Counted from the first letter of the stretch, positions 9,721 through 20,413 are shown. The stretch: DNA of 64,000 nucleotides from Arthrobacter sp. EPSL27 (GCF_001512305.1 NZ_LNUT01000004.1:1229392-1293391), one strand, 5' to 3'. Translations and numbers: made by a program. The notes: generated from the letters alone by a model not told the origin.

Positions 9721-11241
9721 ATGAGGCAAACTCGGAATATCCAGCGCGCGGCCGTCGCCGCGACGATCGGCCTGGCGGTCAGCTTTGCACCGCCGGCCGT
9801 TGCAGCAACCGGAACCGGCTCCGCGGCCCTTCGCACCGCAGTGTCCGCCGGCAACATCACGACCCACCTCGAAGCCCTCCAGGCCATCGCAGAAGCCAAC
9901 GGCGGCAACCGTGCGGCGGACAGCCCCGGCTACGCGGCCTCGCTCGACTACATCGATGGCCTGCTAACAAGCGCCGGCTACACAACAGAGCGCCAGCCGT
10001 TCAGCTACGACCGCTACGACTTCAGGTCGGCGTCCTTGGAGCGCGTGTCACCGTCTCCGGAAACCTACGCCTACGGCACCGGCTTCCTGGACATGACGTA
10101 CTCGGGTTCCGGGGACGTCACCGCACCTCTGACCGCCGTCGACCTCAACCTGGCCGGCGACCGCGCATCCACCAGCGGCTGCGAAGCGGCAGACTTCGCC
10201 GGTTTCACCGCGGGACACATCGCGCTCATCCAGCGCGGCACCTGCACCTTCCGGATCAAGGCGGACAACGCCGCGGCGGCCGGAGCCTCAGGGGTGATCA
10301 TCTTCAACCAGGGCAACGTGGTCCCGGGGGATGACCGCCTGGGCCTGTTCGGCGGCACCCTGGACCTGCCGCAGGCCGCCATCCCGGTGGTCAGCACCAG
10401 CTACGATACCGGAGCCCAGCTCGCCGGGCTCAGCAGCGTCGTCATGCACCTGGCCGTCGACGCCGGGGTGAGCCGGATCGACTCCTACAACCTCCTCGCC
10501 GACACCACGGGACGTGCGGACCGGACCGTGGTGGTGGGCGCACACCTGGACTCCGTGGCCGAAGGCCCCGGCATCAACGACAACGGCTCCGGTTCAGCAG
10601 CCATCCTCGAGACGGCACTCCAGATGGCCGAGCTGGGCATCCAGCCGACCAACCGGGTCAGGTTCGCCTTCTGGGGAGGGGAGGAGGACGGGCTGATCGG
10701 GTCCGAATACTACGTCTCCCAGCTGTCGGCCCGCCAGCTCAAGGACCACGCGGTCAACCTCAACTTCGACATGGTGGGGTCGCCCAACTTCGTCCGCTAC
10801 GTCTACGACGGCGACGGCTCCGCGTTCGGTGAGAAGGGACCCAACGGCTCCGCGCTGGTGGAGAAGGTCTTCCTGGACTACTTCGCGTCGCAGGGTCTGC
10901 CCGTCGCCCCGACGGCGTTCGACGGACGGTCCGACTACTTCGGCTTCATCAGCAACGGCATTCCGGCCGGCGGATTGTTCACCGGCGCTGAAGACCTGAA
11001 GACCGCAGAGGAGGCGGCGGTCTTCGGCGGCACAGCGGGCGAACCCCTGGACCCGTGCTACCACGCCGCCTGCGACGATATCGATAACGTCAACACCGCG
11101 GTGCTGGAGGAGATGGCCGACGCGATCGCCCACTCCACCCTGACCTTCGCCATGACCACCTCGGCGGTCAACGGCACGGCCAAGGGCAACGGGACCGGCA
11201 ACGTGGACCTCGAGTACAAGGCCAACAAGCTGCTCAAGTAG
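9721..11241 (+). CDS. Secreted M28 family aminopeptidase with PA domain
   Basis: 506-residue exported zinc aminopeptidase. Residues 1-~30 form a Sec signal peptide (basic MRQTRNIQR, hydrophobic core, AVAA). A protease-associated domain lies at ~130-245. The M28 catalytic core shows zinc ligands HLDS (~274-277) with INDNGSG, the EED acid-base pair (WGGEEDGLIGSEYY, ~318-331), FDMVGSPN, and the late zinc ligand region before DIDNVN (YHAACDDIDN). Like Streptomyces griseus aminopeptidase it would liberate amino acids from peptides outside the cell. Shine-Dalgarno AGGAGA precedes ATG. It is monocistronic and converges on the M56 gene. Confidence 0.92.
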   Translation: MRQTRNIQRAAVAATIGLAVSFAPPAVAATGTGSAALRTAVSAGNITTHLEALQAIAEANGGNRAADSPGYAASLDYIDGLLTSAGYTTERQPFSYDRYDFRSASLERVSPSPETYAYGTGFLDMTYSGSGDVTAPLTAVDLNLAGDRASTSGCEAADFAGFTAGHIALIQRGTCTFRIKADNAAAAGASGVIIFNQGNVVPGDDRLGLFGGTLDLPQAAIPVVSTSYDTGAQLAGLSSVVMHLAVDAGVSRIDSYNLLADTTGRADRTVVVGAHLDSVAEGPGINDNGSGSAAILETALQMAELGIQPTNRVRFAFWGGEEDGLIGSEYYVSQLSARQLKDHAVNLNFDMVGSPNFVRYVYDGDGSAFGEKGPNGSALVEKVFLDYFASQGLPVAPTAFDGRSDYFGFISNGIPAGGLFTGAEDLKTAEEAAVFGGTAGEPLDPCYHAACDDIDNVNTAVLEEMADAIAHSTLTFAMTTSAVNGTAKGNGTGNVDLEYKANKLLK

Positions 11242-11266
11242 TTTCAGGGCGCACGCTGCCACAGGT

Positions 11267-11302
11267 GCCGGGCCGCTCTGCCTCCGGGCAGGGCGGCCCG
11301 GC
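11267..11302. terminator. GC-rich hairpin between convergent M28 and M56 genes
   Basis: A 16-bp stem with one G-T wobble (11267-11282 paired with 11287-11302) and a 4-nt loop. It lacks a T-run but is in the right place to end both convergent transcripts. Confidence 0.6.
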
Positions 11303-11394
11303 CTCTGTGCGGAGGTTTCACCCAGGCTGCCGGTCCGGGAAGTTTTCCGGGCGGCGGCCCGGGTCACCGCTCCCGCCGGAGACCAGCCCGGAGA

Positions 11395-12384
11395 TCAGCC
11401 CAGCAGGCCGGGAACGATCAGCAGGGCCGTGGGAACCGCCAGCAGGAGGACGCAGGCCGCCAGCACCGCGGCGCGCGCGGCCTCCGGCAGGGGAGGCTGC
11501 GGGGAGAGCAGGCGGCTGACGCGGGACGCCGTCGTCCGGGCCGACCCGGCGCCGCCGGTGGCACCCGGCTGGCCGGATTCGACGTCGGACAGTTCCGGTT
11601 CGCCGAACGCCATGCGCGCGCCGGACGCACCGGGGGAGCCGCTGGCCACGATCGCGATCGCCTTGATGAGGGCGGCCCGGCTCCCGGTCTTCAGCGCGAC
11701 GTCGTCGGCCAGCATCTCGATCAGCGAGCTCACGGCCTCCTGCGACAGCCGCGTGGTGGGAAGCCACGGAAGCGCCTGCCGCCAGGCCGCGAAGGCCCAG
11801 AGCAGCAGGTGGTGGCGCTGGTCCAGGTGGGCGTTTTCATGGTTCAGCACGGCCCGCAGTTCGTCCGGTTCCAGTGCGGCCATCAGCCCGTCGGAGAGGA
11901 CAGTGACCGAGCGGGCGCCGCCCGGCAGGCAATATGCGACGGGGGAATCGACGTTGATCACCATGGTCTGCGGACCGTCCGCGGACGGGGAGGCCAGCAG
12001 GGCCAGCAGTTCGCGGTGCCGCCGCCGCTGGCGCTGGATCTTGTAGTAGGTCAGCAGCAGGGTGAACACAAGGTGGGCCGTCAGCAGCGCCGCGGCCGAG
12101 AGCGCAAAGATGTGCCAGAAGCCCAGCGCCGTGGTGGGGGCGTTGTTGAACACCATGCCGGCCAGGGAGCGCAGGCCGGCCAGCAGGTTGTCGCCCACGG
12201 GCTCCAGGCCGTAGACCAGCATGGCGCCGATCATGGACAAGCCGCCGGCCAGGGCGATCGTCTGCCACAGGAGCATGGCCGTAAACGGCGACCGCGCGGG
12301 CCACTGGGCGCGGGAAAGGAGGATAGGCACCGGCCAGGCCAGTGCTATCGCCAGGACCGCCAGAAACCATGAGGTCCAGAACAT
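11395..12384 (-). CDS. M56 family (BlaR1/MecR1-like) membrane metalloprotease without sensor domain
   Basis: 329-residue integral membrane zinc protease. Three to four N-terminal membrane segments (1-~115) are followed by a cytosolic protease domain with HENAH at residues 182-186 and the downstream EMLADDVAL glutamate motif. A final membrane helix (~305-325) completes it. In BlaR1 this domain cleaves or inactivates the partner BlaI repressor after an external signal. Here there is no penicillin-binding sensor domain after the last helix, so the trigger is not evidently a beta-lactam. It begins 6 bp after the end of blaI, so they form one operon. Partner and mechanism are inferred from the family. 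Confidence 0.88.
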   Translation of the reverse strand: MFWTSWFLAVLAIALAWPVPILLSRAQWPARSPFTAMLLWQTIALAGGLSMIGAMLVYGLEPVGDNLLAGLRSLAGMVFNNAPTTALGFWHIFALSAAALLTAHLVFTLLLTYYKIQRQRRRHRELLALLASPSADGPQTMVINVDSPVAYCLPGGARSVTVLSDGLMAALEPDELRAVLNHENAHLDQRHHLLLWAFAAWRQALPWLPTTRLSQEAVSSLIEMLADDVALKTGSRAALIKAIAIVASGSPGASGARMAFGEPELSDVESGQPGATGGAGSARTTASRVSRLLSPQPPLPEAARAAVLAACVLLLAVPTALLIVPGLLG

Positions 12385-12390
12385 AGGGCG

Positions 12391-12777
12391 CTAGTTGAGC
12401 CCCAGCAGCTTGCGCAGCGTTTCTGCCTCGGTGTCGGTGACGGATCCAATGAAGCGGGCCAGCACGGCCTCGCGGTCCGGCGCGGACCCCAGGACCTCGT
12501 GCATCAGTTCGGCCGTGTGGTCCTCGCGGCTGGAGACCGCCTGGTAGCGGTGCGGGCGCGTGCCGCGTTCCCGCTCCACGAGGCCCTTGCGCTCCAGGCG
12601 CGAGAGCACGGTCAGCACCGTCGTGACGGCCAGGTCCTTGCCCTCGTGCCCTGCGGCGCCGTTTTCCGCACGCGTGTTCTGCGCGAGCAGGTCCCGCAGG
12701 GTGTTCGCTGTTGCAGCCTCATGGCCTGCCCAGAGCAGGTCCATCACTGCCCGTTCCAGTTCGCCGAGACTCGCCAT
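12391..12777 (-). CDS. blaI: BlaI/MecI/CopY family transcriptional repressor
   Basis: 128-residue winged-helix repressor (LGELERAVMDLLW at the N-terminus, recognition region TVLTVLSRLERKGLVERE, C-terminal dimerisation/protease-sensitive region). Members bind TACA/TGTA-type dyads and are released when the partner M56 protease is activated. The ATG at 12777 is preceded by AAGGAC; an open frame continues far upstream but only as the shadow of cydA. Three TTCTAC-N5-GTAGAA dyads lie between this gene and cydA, consistent with autoregulation and control of cydABDC. In M. tuberculosis the orthologous BlaI is reported to affect genes of energy metabolism, which supports this reading. Confidence 0.92.
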   Translation of the reverse strand: MASLGELERAVMDLLWAGHEAATANTLRDLLAQNTRAENGAAGHEGKDLAVTTVLTVLSRLERKGLVERERGTRPHRYQAVSSREDHTAELMHEVLGSAPDREAVLARFIGSVTDTEAETLRKLLGLN

Positions 12778-12798
12778 TCCGTACGTCCTTCGTGAGGG

Positions 12799-12827
12799 CC
12801 GCCCGGCGTATCGACTCTGCCGGGCGG
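12799..12827 (-). other. Hairpin in the blaI leader
   Basis: A 9-bp perfect stem (CCGCCCGGC at 12799-12807 with GCCGGGCGG at 12819-12827) and an 11-nt loop. It lies 22 bp before the blaI start, where it could affect translation or act as an early terminator for transcripts arriving from cydA-side promoters. Its role is not established. Confidence 0.35.
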
Positions 12828-12872
12828 TCGTTAAATACTTCAGCTTTAAATTTACCGTGTTTTGCGCATAGT

Positions 12873-12889
12873 TTCTACATGAGGTAGAA
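12873..12889. promoter_or_regulatory. Operator dyad 1, TTCTAC-ATGAG-GTAGAA
   Basis: Perfect 6-bp inverted repeat with a 5-bp spacer, in the blaI-proximal half of the blaI/cydA intergenic region. It is the same sequence and spacing as dyads 2 and 3. It probably binds the BlaI-type repressor encoded next door. Confidence 0.7.
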
Positions 12890-12972
12890 CAGTCCGGCTC
12901 CGGCGTGTCGGACAGTCCATTGCGGGCGGCTGTGGCGCGTGCGACCCTGAAGTGCAGGGGACCATCAAAGTG

Positions 12973-12989
12973 TTCTACACTCTGTAGAA
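12973..12989. promoter_or_regulatory. Operator dyad 2, TTCTAC-ACTCT-GTAGAA
   Basis: Second identical-arm dyad, centred 100 bp from dyad 1 and 23 bp before dyad 3, close to the expected cydA promoter. The two close sites would sit on roughly the same DNA face (about two helical turns) and could be bound cooperatively. Confidence 0.7.
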
Positions 12990-12995
12990 GAATGT

Positions 12996-13012
12996 TTCTA
13001 CGTGGCGTAGAA
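12996..13012. promoter_or_regulatory. Operator dyad 3, TTCTAC-GTGGC-GTAGAA
   Basis: Third identical-arm dyad, ending 29 bp before the cydA start codon. Repressor bound here would block initiation or early elongation of cydABDC. Confidence 0.7.
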
Positions 13013-13041
13013 ATTGTTTGCCGAGCAAAGTAGGGACTGCC

Positions 13042-14637
13042 TTGGACGCCTTGGAAATCGCACGCTGGCAATTCGGAATCACCACCGTCTACCACTTCAT
13101 GATGGTGCCGCTCACCATCGGCCTGGGCCTGGTGGTCGCCGTGATCCAGACCATGTGGCACCGCACCGGCAGGCCGGAATACCTCCGGATGACCAAGTTC
13201 TGGGGCAAGCTCTTCCTGATCAACTTCATCATGGGCGTCGCCACGGGCATTGTGCAGGAGTTCCAGTTCGGCATGGCCTGGAGCGAATACAGCCGGTTTG
13301 TCGGTGACGTCTTCGGGGCTCCGCTGGCCATGGAGGCGCTGCTGGCGTTCTTCGTGGAGTCCACCTTCCTGGGCCTGTGGATCTTCGGCTGGAAGCAGCT
13401 CAAGCCCGCCATCCACCTCGCCTGCCTCTGGATCGCCGTGATCGGCTCGGTCTTCTCCGCCTACTTCATCATCGTCGCCAACAGCTGGATGCAGCACCCG
13501 GTCGGCGTCGAAATGATCGACGGCCGGCCTGTGATGACGGACGCCTGGGCGGTCTTCACCAACAACACCGCCCTGGTGGCCGTACCGCACACCATCTTCG
13601 GCGCCCTCGCCGTCGCCGGCGCATTCCTGCTCGGCATCGCCTGGTACCACCTGTGGCGCCGCCGCCACGACGGGATCGACACGCTCGGTGCCGATGGCAA
13701 GGTCGTCCCCGGGGAGTCCGCCATCCCCGGCCGGGACCGCACCGACCACGCCGTCTGGATCCGCTCCCTGCGGATCGGAGCCGTCGTCGCCATGATCTCC
13801 TTCGCCGGGACCGCCATCACCGGTGACCTGCAGGGCAAACTCATGTTCGAGCAGCAGCCCATGAAGATGGCGGCGGCCGAAGCGGCCTGCCACGACGGCA
13901 CCGGCTTCTCCATCCTGAGCATCGGCAACCTCGGCTCGAAGAACTGCGACGACATCGTGGCCGTGATCGAGGTCCCCGGCATCCTGTCCTTCCTCGCCAA
14001 GGGGGATTTCACCACCGAGGTCAAGGGCGTCAACAGCCTCATTGACCAGTACAAGGCCGACTACGGCACGCACCTGCCGGACAACCCCATCTACGGGGAG
14101 CGGGCCGGGCAGGAAATCCAGTACGTCCCCGTCATGGAGGTCACCTACTGGGGCTTCCGGATGATGATCGGCTTCGGCGGTCTCGCGGCCGTGGCGGCCC
14201 TCGCGGCCCTGTGGCTGACGCGCAACGGAACCGTCCCCGCGTCGCGCGGCCTCATGCGCCTTGCCGTGTTCGGCATCCTGGCCCCGTTCGGGGCCAACGC
14301 GGCCGGCTGGATCTTCACCGAGATGGGCCGGCAGCCGTTCGTCGTCGCCCCCAACCCGGACCCCAGCGGCATCGACCAGGTGTTTATGTTCACCGCCGCC
14401 GCCGTCTCACCCGGTGTCTCGGCCGGCGAGCTCCTGACGTCCCTGGTGGTGCTCACGGTTGTCTACGCGGTGTTGCTGGTGGTCGAGGTCAAGCTGCTGG
14501 TCAAGTACATCCGCGGCGGGGTGGCGGCCGCCATGCCCGAACTCGCGCACGCCCCGGCCGACGAGAACGAGGATGCCACCCCCAAGGGCGGCGGTCCCGG
14601 CAAGCCCGGCGACGACGTCCTCGCCTTCGCCTACTAA
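13042..14637 (+). CDS. cydA: Cytochrome bd ubiquinol/menaquinol oxidase subunit I
   Basis: Heme-carrying subunit of the high-affinity terminal oxidase, which oxidises menaquinol and reduces O2 to water at the membrane. The 531 residues begin with DALEIARWQFGITTVYHF (heme b595 ligand region). Nine or so membrane helices follow, with the quinol-binding Q-loop (~240-330) and the invariant GWIFTEMGRQPF motif. I take TTG at 13042 as start because AGTAGGGA lies 5 nt upstream and the protein then begins like other CydA; an in-frame TTG at 13018 would add eight atypical residues. First gene of cydA-cydB-cydDC, downstream of three BlaI-type dyads. Confidence 0.95.
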   Translation: MDALEIARWQFGITTVYHFMMVPLTIGLGLVVAVIQTMWHRTGRPEYLRMTKFWGKLFLINFIMGVATGIVQEFQFGMAWSEYSRFVGDVFGAPLAMEALLAFFVESTFLGLWIFGWKQLKPAIHLACLWIAVIGSVFSAYFIIVANSWMQHPVGVEMIDGRPVMTDAWAVFTNNTALVAVPHTIFGALAVAGAFLLGIAWYHLWRRRHDGIDTLGADGKVVPGESAIPGRDRTDHAVWIRSLRIGAVVAMISFAGTAITGDLQGKLMFEQQPMKMAAAEAACHDGTGFSILSIGNLGSKNCDDIVAVIEVPGILSFLAKGDFTTEVKGVNSLIDQYKADYGTHLPDNPIYGERAGQEIQYVPVMEVTYWGFRMMIGFGGLAAVAALAALWLTRNGTVPASRGLMRLAVFGILAPFGANAAGWIFTEMGRQPFVVAPNPDPSGIDQVFMFTAAAVSPGVSAGELLTSLVVLTVVYAVLLVVEVKLLVKYIRGGVAAAMPELAHAPADENEDATPKGGGPGKPGDDVLAFAY

Positions 14638-14675
14638 GCCGCCGCTCCCACAAGAAAACGCAGAGGATACTCAGC

Positions 14676-15725
<1,050 letters not shown>

Positions 15726-15730
15726 CCCAG

Positions 15731-18700
15731 ATGAGACCGCAGTTCCCCGACGGCCCCGCGAACCGCGCCGCCCTTTACCTCCTGGGCCTGCTCGCGGCCC
15801 TGAAGGCACTGTCCCTGGTGCTCATGGCACAGGCCGTCGCGTCCATGCTCGCGGGGCTCATGGCCGGGGACCCCGGCTGGGCCGGGCAGCTGTACTGGGG
15901 GGCTGCGGGAGTGGTGCTGCGTTCGCTCACCGTCTGGGCGCAGGCCGTGGCATCGCGCCGGGCGGCGCTGGGGGTGAAGGAGGAGCTCCGCTCGCGCCTC
16001 CTTGAGCGCGCTCTGCGTAACGGCGCCCGGTCCGCGGGCCCCGCCGACGGCGGCCTGGCCATCCTCGCGACCCGGGGGCTGGACGCCCTGGACAACTACT
16101 ACACCCAGTTCCTGCCTGCCCTGGTGAACTGCGCCGTTATCCCGCTGCTCCTGGGCGCCCGCATCCTCTACGCCGACTGGATCAGCGCCGCCGTGATCGT
16201 GCTGACCGTCCCGCTGGTGCCGCTCTTTATGGTCCTGATCGGCCGCTACACCGAAGACCGCGTCCGGGAGGCGCAGTCCGCCCTGTCCCGGCTCTCCGGC
16301 CACATGCTGGAACTCGCCAAGGGACTGCCGGTCCTGGTGGGTCTGGGCCGCGCCGCCGCCCAGCGCAAGGCCCTCGAGGATCTCTCCGAGGAATACCGGC
16401 ACCGGACCATGGGAACCCTGCGGACAGCCTTCCTCTCCGCCCTGGCCCTGGAACTCATCGCAACGATTTCCGTGGCCGTCGTGGCGGTCTTCATCGGCGT
16501 CCGGCTGGTCCACGGGGACATGGCCCTCGAAGCCGGGCTGCTGGCACTGATCCTCGCCCCCGACTGCTACCTGCCGCTCCGTGAGCTCGGCACCGCCCAC
16601 CATGCCAGCGACGAAGGCCGTGCCGCGCTCGCCGAAACCAACGCCGTCCTCGACGCACCCGAGTCTGTGCCGCTGCACCCCGCCGCTGCTGCTGGTGCGC
16701 CGGACGCAGTACCCGCCGGCCCGCCCGCCGTGGCCGTGGCGGGACTGACCGTCCGCTACGGCGGCCGGTCCGGTGCCGCCGTCGGGCCGCTGAGCTTCAC
16801 CGCGGCACCGGGCCGCATCACCGCGCTCGACGGGCCCAGCGGCGCCGGCAAGAGCACCGTGCTGGGCGTCCTGGCCGGGACCATCGGCAGCGGCGGCGCC
16901 GCGGGCCGGCAGACCGCCGTCAGCGGACGGCTGGAAGGATTTACGACGGCGGACCTCGCCTGGGTGCCGCAGCACCCCGTGATGGTCGCACCCACCGTGC
17001 TGGAGGAAGTCCGGCTCTACCTCGGGTCCGCGCCGGGAGCGGCCCGGGACGTTGGCGCGGACGCGGACGGTGCCGCCGCCGAACCTGCCGCCGCCAATGC
17101 CGCAGCCGAAGGGACCGCCCGGCGCTGCCTGGCCGCCTGCGCCGCGGAGCACCTCGCTGCCAAACATCCCGCCGAACTGAGCCCGGGGGAGTTGCGCCGC
17201 GTGGCGCTGGCCCGCGGCCTGGCACGCATCGAAGCGGGAGCCACGGTGCTGCTCCTCGACGAACCCACCGCCCACCTGGACCGAGAATCCGCCACCGCCG
17301 TCAGCTACGCCATCACCGGGCTGCGCGGAAAGGTCACCGTCCTGCTGGTGGCCCACGACCGGCAGACCCGGGAACTCGCCGACCAGCTCGTCGCCGTGGC
17401 ACCGGGCACCCCGGCACCGGGTACGCCTGCTCCCTCCATCGCAGCCGCCGCCACAGCCGGCACCGCCGCCACTACCGCCCTGGCGGCTGTCCAGACAGAA
17501 GTCCCGGAGCCCCGGACGGCCGACCTCGCCGCGGCCCCCTCAGGGCCGGAACCCGTCGCCGCGGAACCCGCAGGCACCGCGGACCCCGCTGAAACCGCAG
17601 GCAGCGGGGACCCCGGCGCGCCCCACGCCGAGGGCCACTCCCGGGGCGCGTCCACCGCAGCCCGGCTCCGCCGGCTGCTCGCACCGGTCGGCGGGAAATT
17701 CGCCGCCGCCGGCGCCGTCGGCACGTTGTCTGCACTGTTCGCCGTCGCCCTGGCCGGGCTTTCCGGATGGCTGATCATCCGCGCCAGCGAGCAGCCGCCC
17801 ATTCTGTACCTGCTCACCGCGATCGTCGGCGTGCGCTTTTTCGGGATCGGCCGGGCGGCCCTGCGCTACCTCGAACGGCTCCTGCTGCACGACGCCGTCT
17901 TTTCCGCCCTGACCCGGCTCCGCGGCAGGCTCTGGGAATCGCTGAGCCGACGCGCCCTCTCGCTGCGCCGGCTGCTGCAGGGCGGCAACGTCCTGGGCAC
18001 GGTGGTGGACGACGTCGACACGGTCCGGGAGCTGCTGCCCCGCGTGGTCCTGCCGCCGGTCACCGCCGTGGCCGTTGGAGCCGCCGCCGTCACCACCATT
18101 GCCCTGCTGCTGCCGGCCGCGCTTCCCGCCGTCATTGCGGCCGCACTGGTGAGCCTCGCGGGCGCCCCGGCCCTGGCCCTGGCAGCGGACCGGATGTCCG
18201 CCCGCACCGAACAACGGCTGCGGTCCGGCGTCCTCCGCCAGGTTGCGGCCGCCCTCGATGCCCGCGCCGAGCTTCACGCCAACAGCGTCTCCGGCCCGGT
18301 GCTGGCCGCCATCACCGGTGCCGACCGTTCCGCGACCGCGGCCTCCCAGCGCTCGGCCTGGGCCGAAGGGCTCGGCCAGGGGCTGACCGTCCTCGCCTGC
18401 GGTACCGCCGCCCTGGCCAGCGCCGTGCTCGCCGCCCCGCTGGCCCTCAGCGGAGCGGTGGAACCCGCGACGGTCGCGGTGGTGGTGCTGCTGCAGCTGG
18501 CACTCGTGGAACCCTACGCCGCCATCACGACGGCGGTCCGCCAGTACCCGGCCCTGCGGTCGGTGCTGCAGCGCATCGGCGAAGCCGGCGTCCTGGACGG
18601 CACTGGTACAAGTGCTGGTAAAGGCAGCATTGCCGACACCAGTGCCGGTACCGGTGAAGACGTCGTCGGCGGCCTCGTCCCGGTGCCGGGCCGGCCCGGC

Positions 18701-19372
18701 GGTGCGCCCGGGCTCGAACTCCGGGACCTGGCAGCTGCGTGGCCCGGCGGCCGCGCGGTCTTCACGGGGCTGTCCGCCGCCGCGGCGCCCGGGCGCTGGC
18801 TCGCCGTCACCGGGGCGTCCGGGTCCGGCAAGTCGACGCTGCTTGCCGTCATCCTGGGTTTCCTCCCGGCAGCACGCGGCCAGATCCTCCTCACCGGACG
18901 TGCCGCCTGGTGCCCGCAGGAGGCACACCTCTTCGATTCGACCATCCGCGGCAACCTGCTGCTGGGCCTTCCGGACAGCAGCCGCGGGGCAGACACGGAC
19001 CCGCTGCTCCGGAAAGCCCTGGCTGCGGTGGGGCTGGAACCGCTGATCGGGCGGCTGGAGCACGGCCTCGACACACGGATCGGACCCGGCGGGGCGTTCC
19101 TCAGCGGCGGCGAACGCCAGCGCCTCGCCGTCGCCCGCACCCTCCTGACCGGGGCGGACGTGATCCTGCTGGACGAACCCACGGCCCATCTGGACGCGGA
19201 GTCCGGCCGGGCGCTGATCGCCGAGCTCCGGCACGGCCTGCGGGACCGCACCGTGGTCATTGTGACGCACAACCCGGACGACATTTCCCCGGAGGATGCC
19301 CGCCTGGACCTTGACCGGGCCGCGGCCGTGGCACGCCCGGCGGAGCCCGCGGCGTTGCTGGCGCGGGGGTAA
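15731..19372 (+). CDS. cydDC: Fused CydDC ABC exporter (thiol reductant exporter for bd oxidase assembly)
   Basis: One 1213-residue polypeptide carries both halves of the heterodimeric exporter that moves cysteine/glutathione-type reductants outward and is needed for bd oxidase maturation. Half 1: membrane domain (~1-300), Walker [10 protein letters not shown] (~368), signature LSPGELRRV, Walker [12 protein letters not shown] (~506). An Ala/Pro/Thr/Glu-rich linker spans ~555-640. Half 2: membrane domain (~645-945), short Gly/Ser/Thr linker, Walker [10 protein letters not shown] (~1027), signature LSGGERQRL, Walker [12 protein letters not shown] (~1143). The frame is open throughout, so the fusion is real unless an assembly error exists. 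A fourth regulatory gene is absent. Thiol specificity is inferred from the cyd context. Confidence 0.93.
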   Translation: MRPQFPDGPANRAALYLLGLLAALKALSLVLMAQAVASMLAGLMAGDPGWAGQLYWGAAGVVLRSLTVWAQAVASRRAALGVKEELRSRLLERALRNGARSAGPADGGLAILATRGLDALDNYYTQFLPALVNCAVIPLLLGARILYADWISAAVIVLTVPLVPLFMVLIGRYTEDRVREAQSALSRLSGHMLELAKGLPVLVGLGRAAAQRKALEDLSEEYRHRTMGTLRTAFLSALALELIATISVAVVAVFIGVRLVHGDMALEAGLLALILAPDCYLPLRELGTAHHASDEGRAALAETNAVLDAPESVPLHPAAAAGAPDAVPAGPPAVAVAGLTVRYGGRSGAAVGPLSFTAAPGRITALDGPSGAGKSTVLGVLAGTIGSGGAAGRQTAVSGRLEGFTTADLAWVPQHPVMVAPTVLEEVRLYLGSAPGAARDVGADADGAAAEPAAANAAAEGTARRCLAACAAEHLAAKHPAELSPGELRRVALARGLARIEAGATVLLLDEPTAHLDRESATAVSYAITGLRGKVTVLLVAHDRQTRELADQLVAVAPGTPAPGTPAPSIAAAATAGTAATTALAAVQTEVPEPRTADLAAAPSGPEPVAAEPAGTADPAETAGSGDPGAPHAEGHSRGASTAARLRRLLAPVGGKFAAAGAVGTLSALFAVALAGLSGWLIIRASEQPPILYLLTAIVGVRFFGIGRAALRYLERLLLHDAVFSALTRLRGRLWESLSRRALSLRRLLQGGNVLGTVVDDVDTVRELLPRVVLPPVTAVAVGAAAVTTIALLLPAALPAVIAAALVSLAGAPALALAADRMSARTEQRLRSGVLRQVAAALDARAELHANSVSGPVLAAITGADRSATAASQRSAWAEGLGQGLTVLACGTAALASAVLAAPLALSGAVEPATVAVVVLLQLALVEPYAAITTAVRQYPALRSVLQRIGEAGVLDGTGTSAGKGSIADTSAGTGEDVVGGLVPVPGRPGGAPGLELRDLAAAWPGGRAVFTGLSAAAAPGRWLAVTGASGSGKSTLLAVILGFLPAARGQILLTGRAAWCPQEAHLFDSTIRGNLLLGLPDSSRGADTDPLLRKALAAVGLEPLIGRLEHGLDTRIGPGGAFLSGGERQRLAVARTLLTGADVILLDEPTAHLDAESGRALIAELRHGLRDRTVVIVTHNPDDISPEDARLDLDRAAAVARPAEPAALLARG

Positions 19373-19381
19373 GCCGGACGT

Positions 19382-19393
19382 TAGCCTGTTGCC
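19382..19393 (+). promoter_or_regulatory. Candidate leaderless -10 element before GNAT gene
   Basis: TAGCCT at 19382-19387 lies exactly six bases before ATG 19394, and there is no Shine-Dalgarno sequence in the gap (GTTGCC). This suggests transcription starting at the start codon. Confidence 0.4.
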
Positions 19394-20389
19394 ATGAACG
19401 GACACGCCGACGCAGATCCGCTGGCCAGCCTGGACCCCCGCTTAGCGTGGCGGGCCGTGGACACCGGGGACCTGGACGCCTGGGCCGGGCTCATCGCCCG
19501 GACCGCCGCCGTCGAACAGCCCGTCTGGTTTGAACGCCGGGGCGACCTTGAACAGATCCTTGAGTCCAAAAAGAACCCCGCCGCCGCCAACACCATCCTC
19601 GGGTTCGACGCGGACGGCGTGGCCCGGGCCTACGGCCGGATCACGAAGAACCCCGACGGCGACAAGGCCATCGGGTACGGCTGCGTGGACCCTCAGTGGC
19701 AGGGCACCGGCGTCGGCACCGGGCTGCTGGGCTGGATGGAGGTGAGGACCCGGCAGCGCTTTGCCGGGGACGGGGCCTCGGTGCCGGCCAGGCTGCGGCT
19801 CCACATGGAGGAGCAGCACACCCACCAGGCCGCCCTGTTCCGGGACGCCGGCTACCGGATTGTCCGCTACTACAACGAGATGCACCGGCCGCTCAAGGAC
19901 GGTTTTCCCGAGCCGGTGCTGGCAGACGGGCTGGAAATCGTGGGCTTCGGGCCGGAGCTGCACGAACCCGTGCGGCTGGCGCACAACGAGGCCTTCCAGG
20001 ACCACTGGGGGAGCGAACCCCGGGACGAGGAAGGCTGGGGCTTTGTGGTGAACGATCCGCTGGCCCGCCCGGACCTGAGCGCGGTCGCCGTCGAACAGGC
20101 CACCGGACGCGTTGCCGGGTACCAGCTGGCGAGCTACGACGAGGTCACCGCCGCGTCGCGGGGCTACAAGGAGGGCTACACGGACCTGCTCGGCGTGCGC
20201 CGTGAGTTCCGCGGCCGCGGCGTGGCGCAGGCACTGCTGGCCGATGCGATGCGCCGCTTCGCCGCCGCCGGCATGGACAAAGCCTCGCTCGACGTCGACT
20301 CGGAGAACCCCACGGGTGCGCTGGCCCTCTACCGCAAGATGGGCTACGTCGCCGTCAACAGCAGCATGGCGTGGGACAAGGAGCTGTAG
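19394..20389 (+). CDS. Tandem GNAT-domain N-acetyltransferase
   Basis: 331-residue protein with two GNAT folds. The first acetyl-CoA loop is QGTGVGTGLL (~99-108); the second, RGRGVAQALLADAM (~272-285), is the better conserved. Tandem GNAT proteins include mycothiol synthase (MshD) and aminoglycoside or peptide acetyltransferases. This one does not show enough for a specific assignment. It may form its own unit: a -10-like TAGCCT precedes the ATG, only 21 bp after cydDC. Confidence 0.82.
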   Translation: MNGHADADPLASLDPRLAWRAVDTGDLDAWAGLIARTAAVEQPVWFERRGDLEQILESKKNPAAANTILGFDADGVARAYGRITKNPDGDKAIGYGCVDPQWQGTGVGTGLLGWMEVRTRQRFAGDGASVPARLRLHMEEQHTHQAALFRDAGYRIVRYYNEMHRPLKDGFPEPVLADGLEIVGFGPELHEPVRLAHNEAFQDHWGSEPRDEEGWGFVVNDPLARPDLSAVAVEQATGRVAGYQLASYDEVTAASRGYKEGYTDLLGVRREFRGRGVAQALLADAMRRFAAAGMDKASLDVDSENPTGALALYRKMGYVAVNSSMAWDKEL

Positions 20390-20413
20390 TCAGCGGTCCG
20401 CGGGCTGGCAGTC

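Noticed and set aside
11395..12777. Beta-lactam resistance locus (blaI-blaR1)
   Set aside because: The M56 protein has no penicillin-binding domain and no beta-lactamase gene is nearby.
12778..14073. Upstream extension of the blaI frame (560 codons in all)
   Set aside because: The extension overlaps cydA antisense and the operators; the BlaI family begins at ATG 12777 with a ribosome site.
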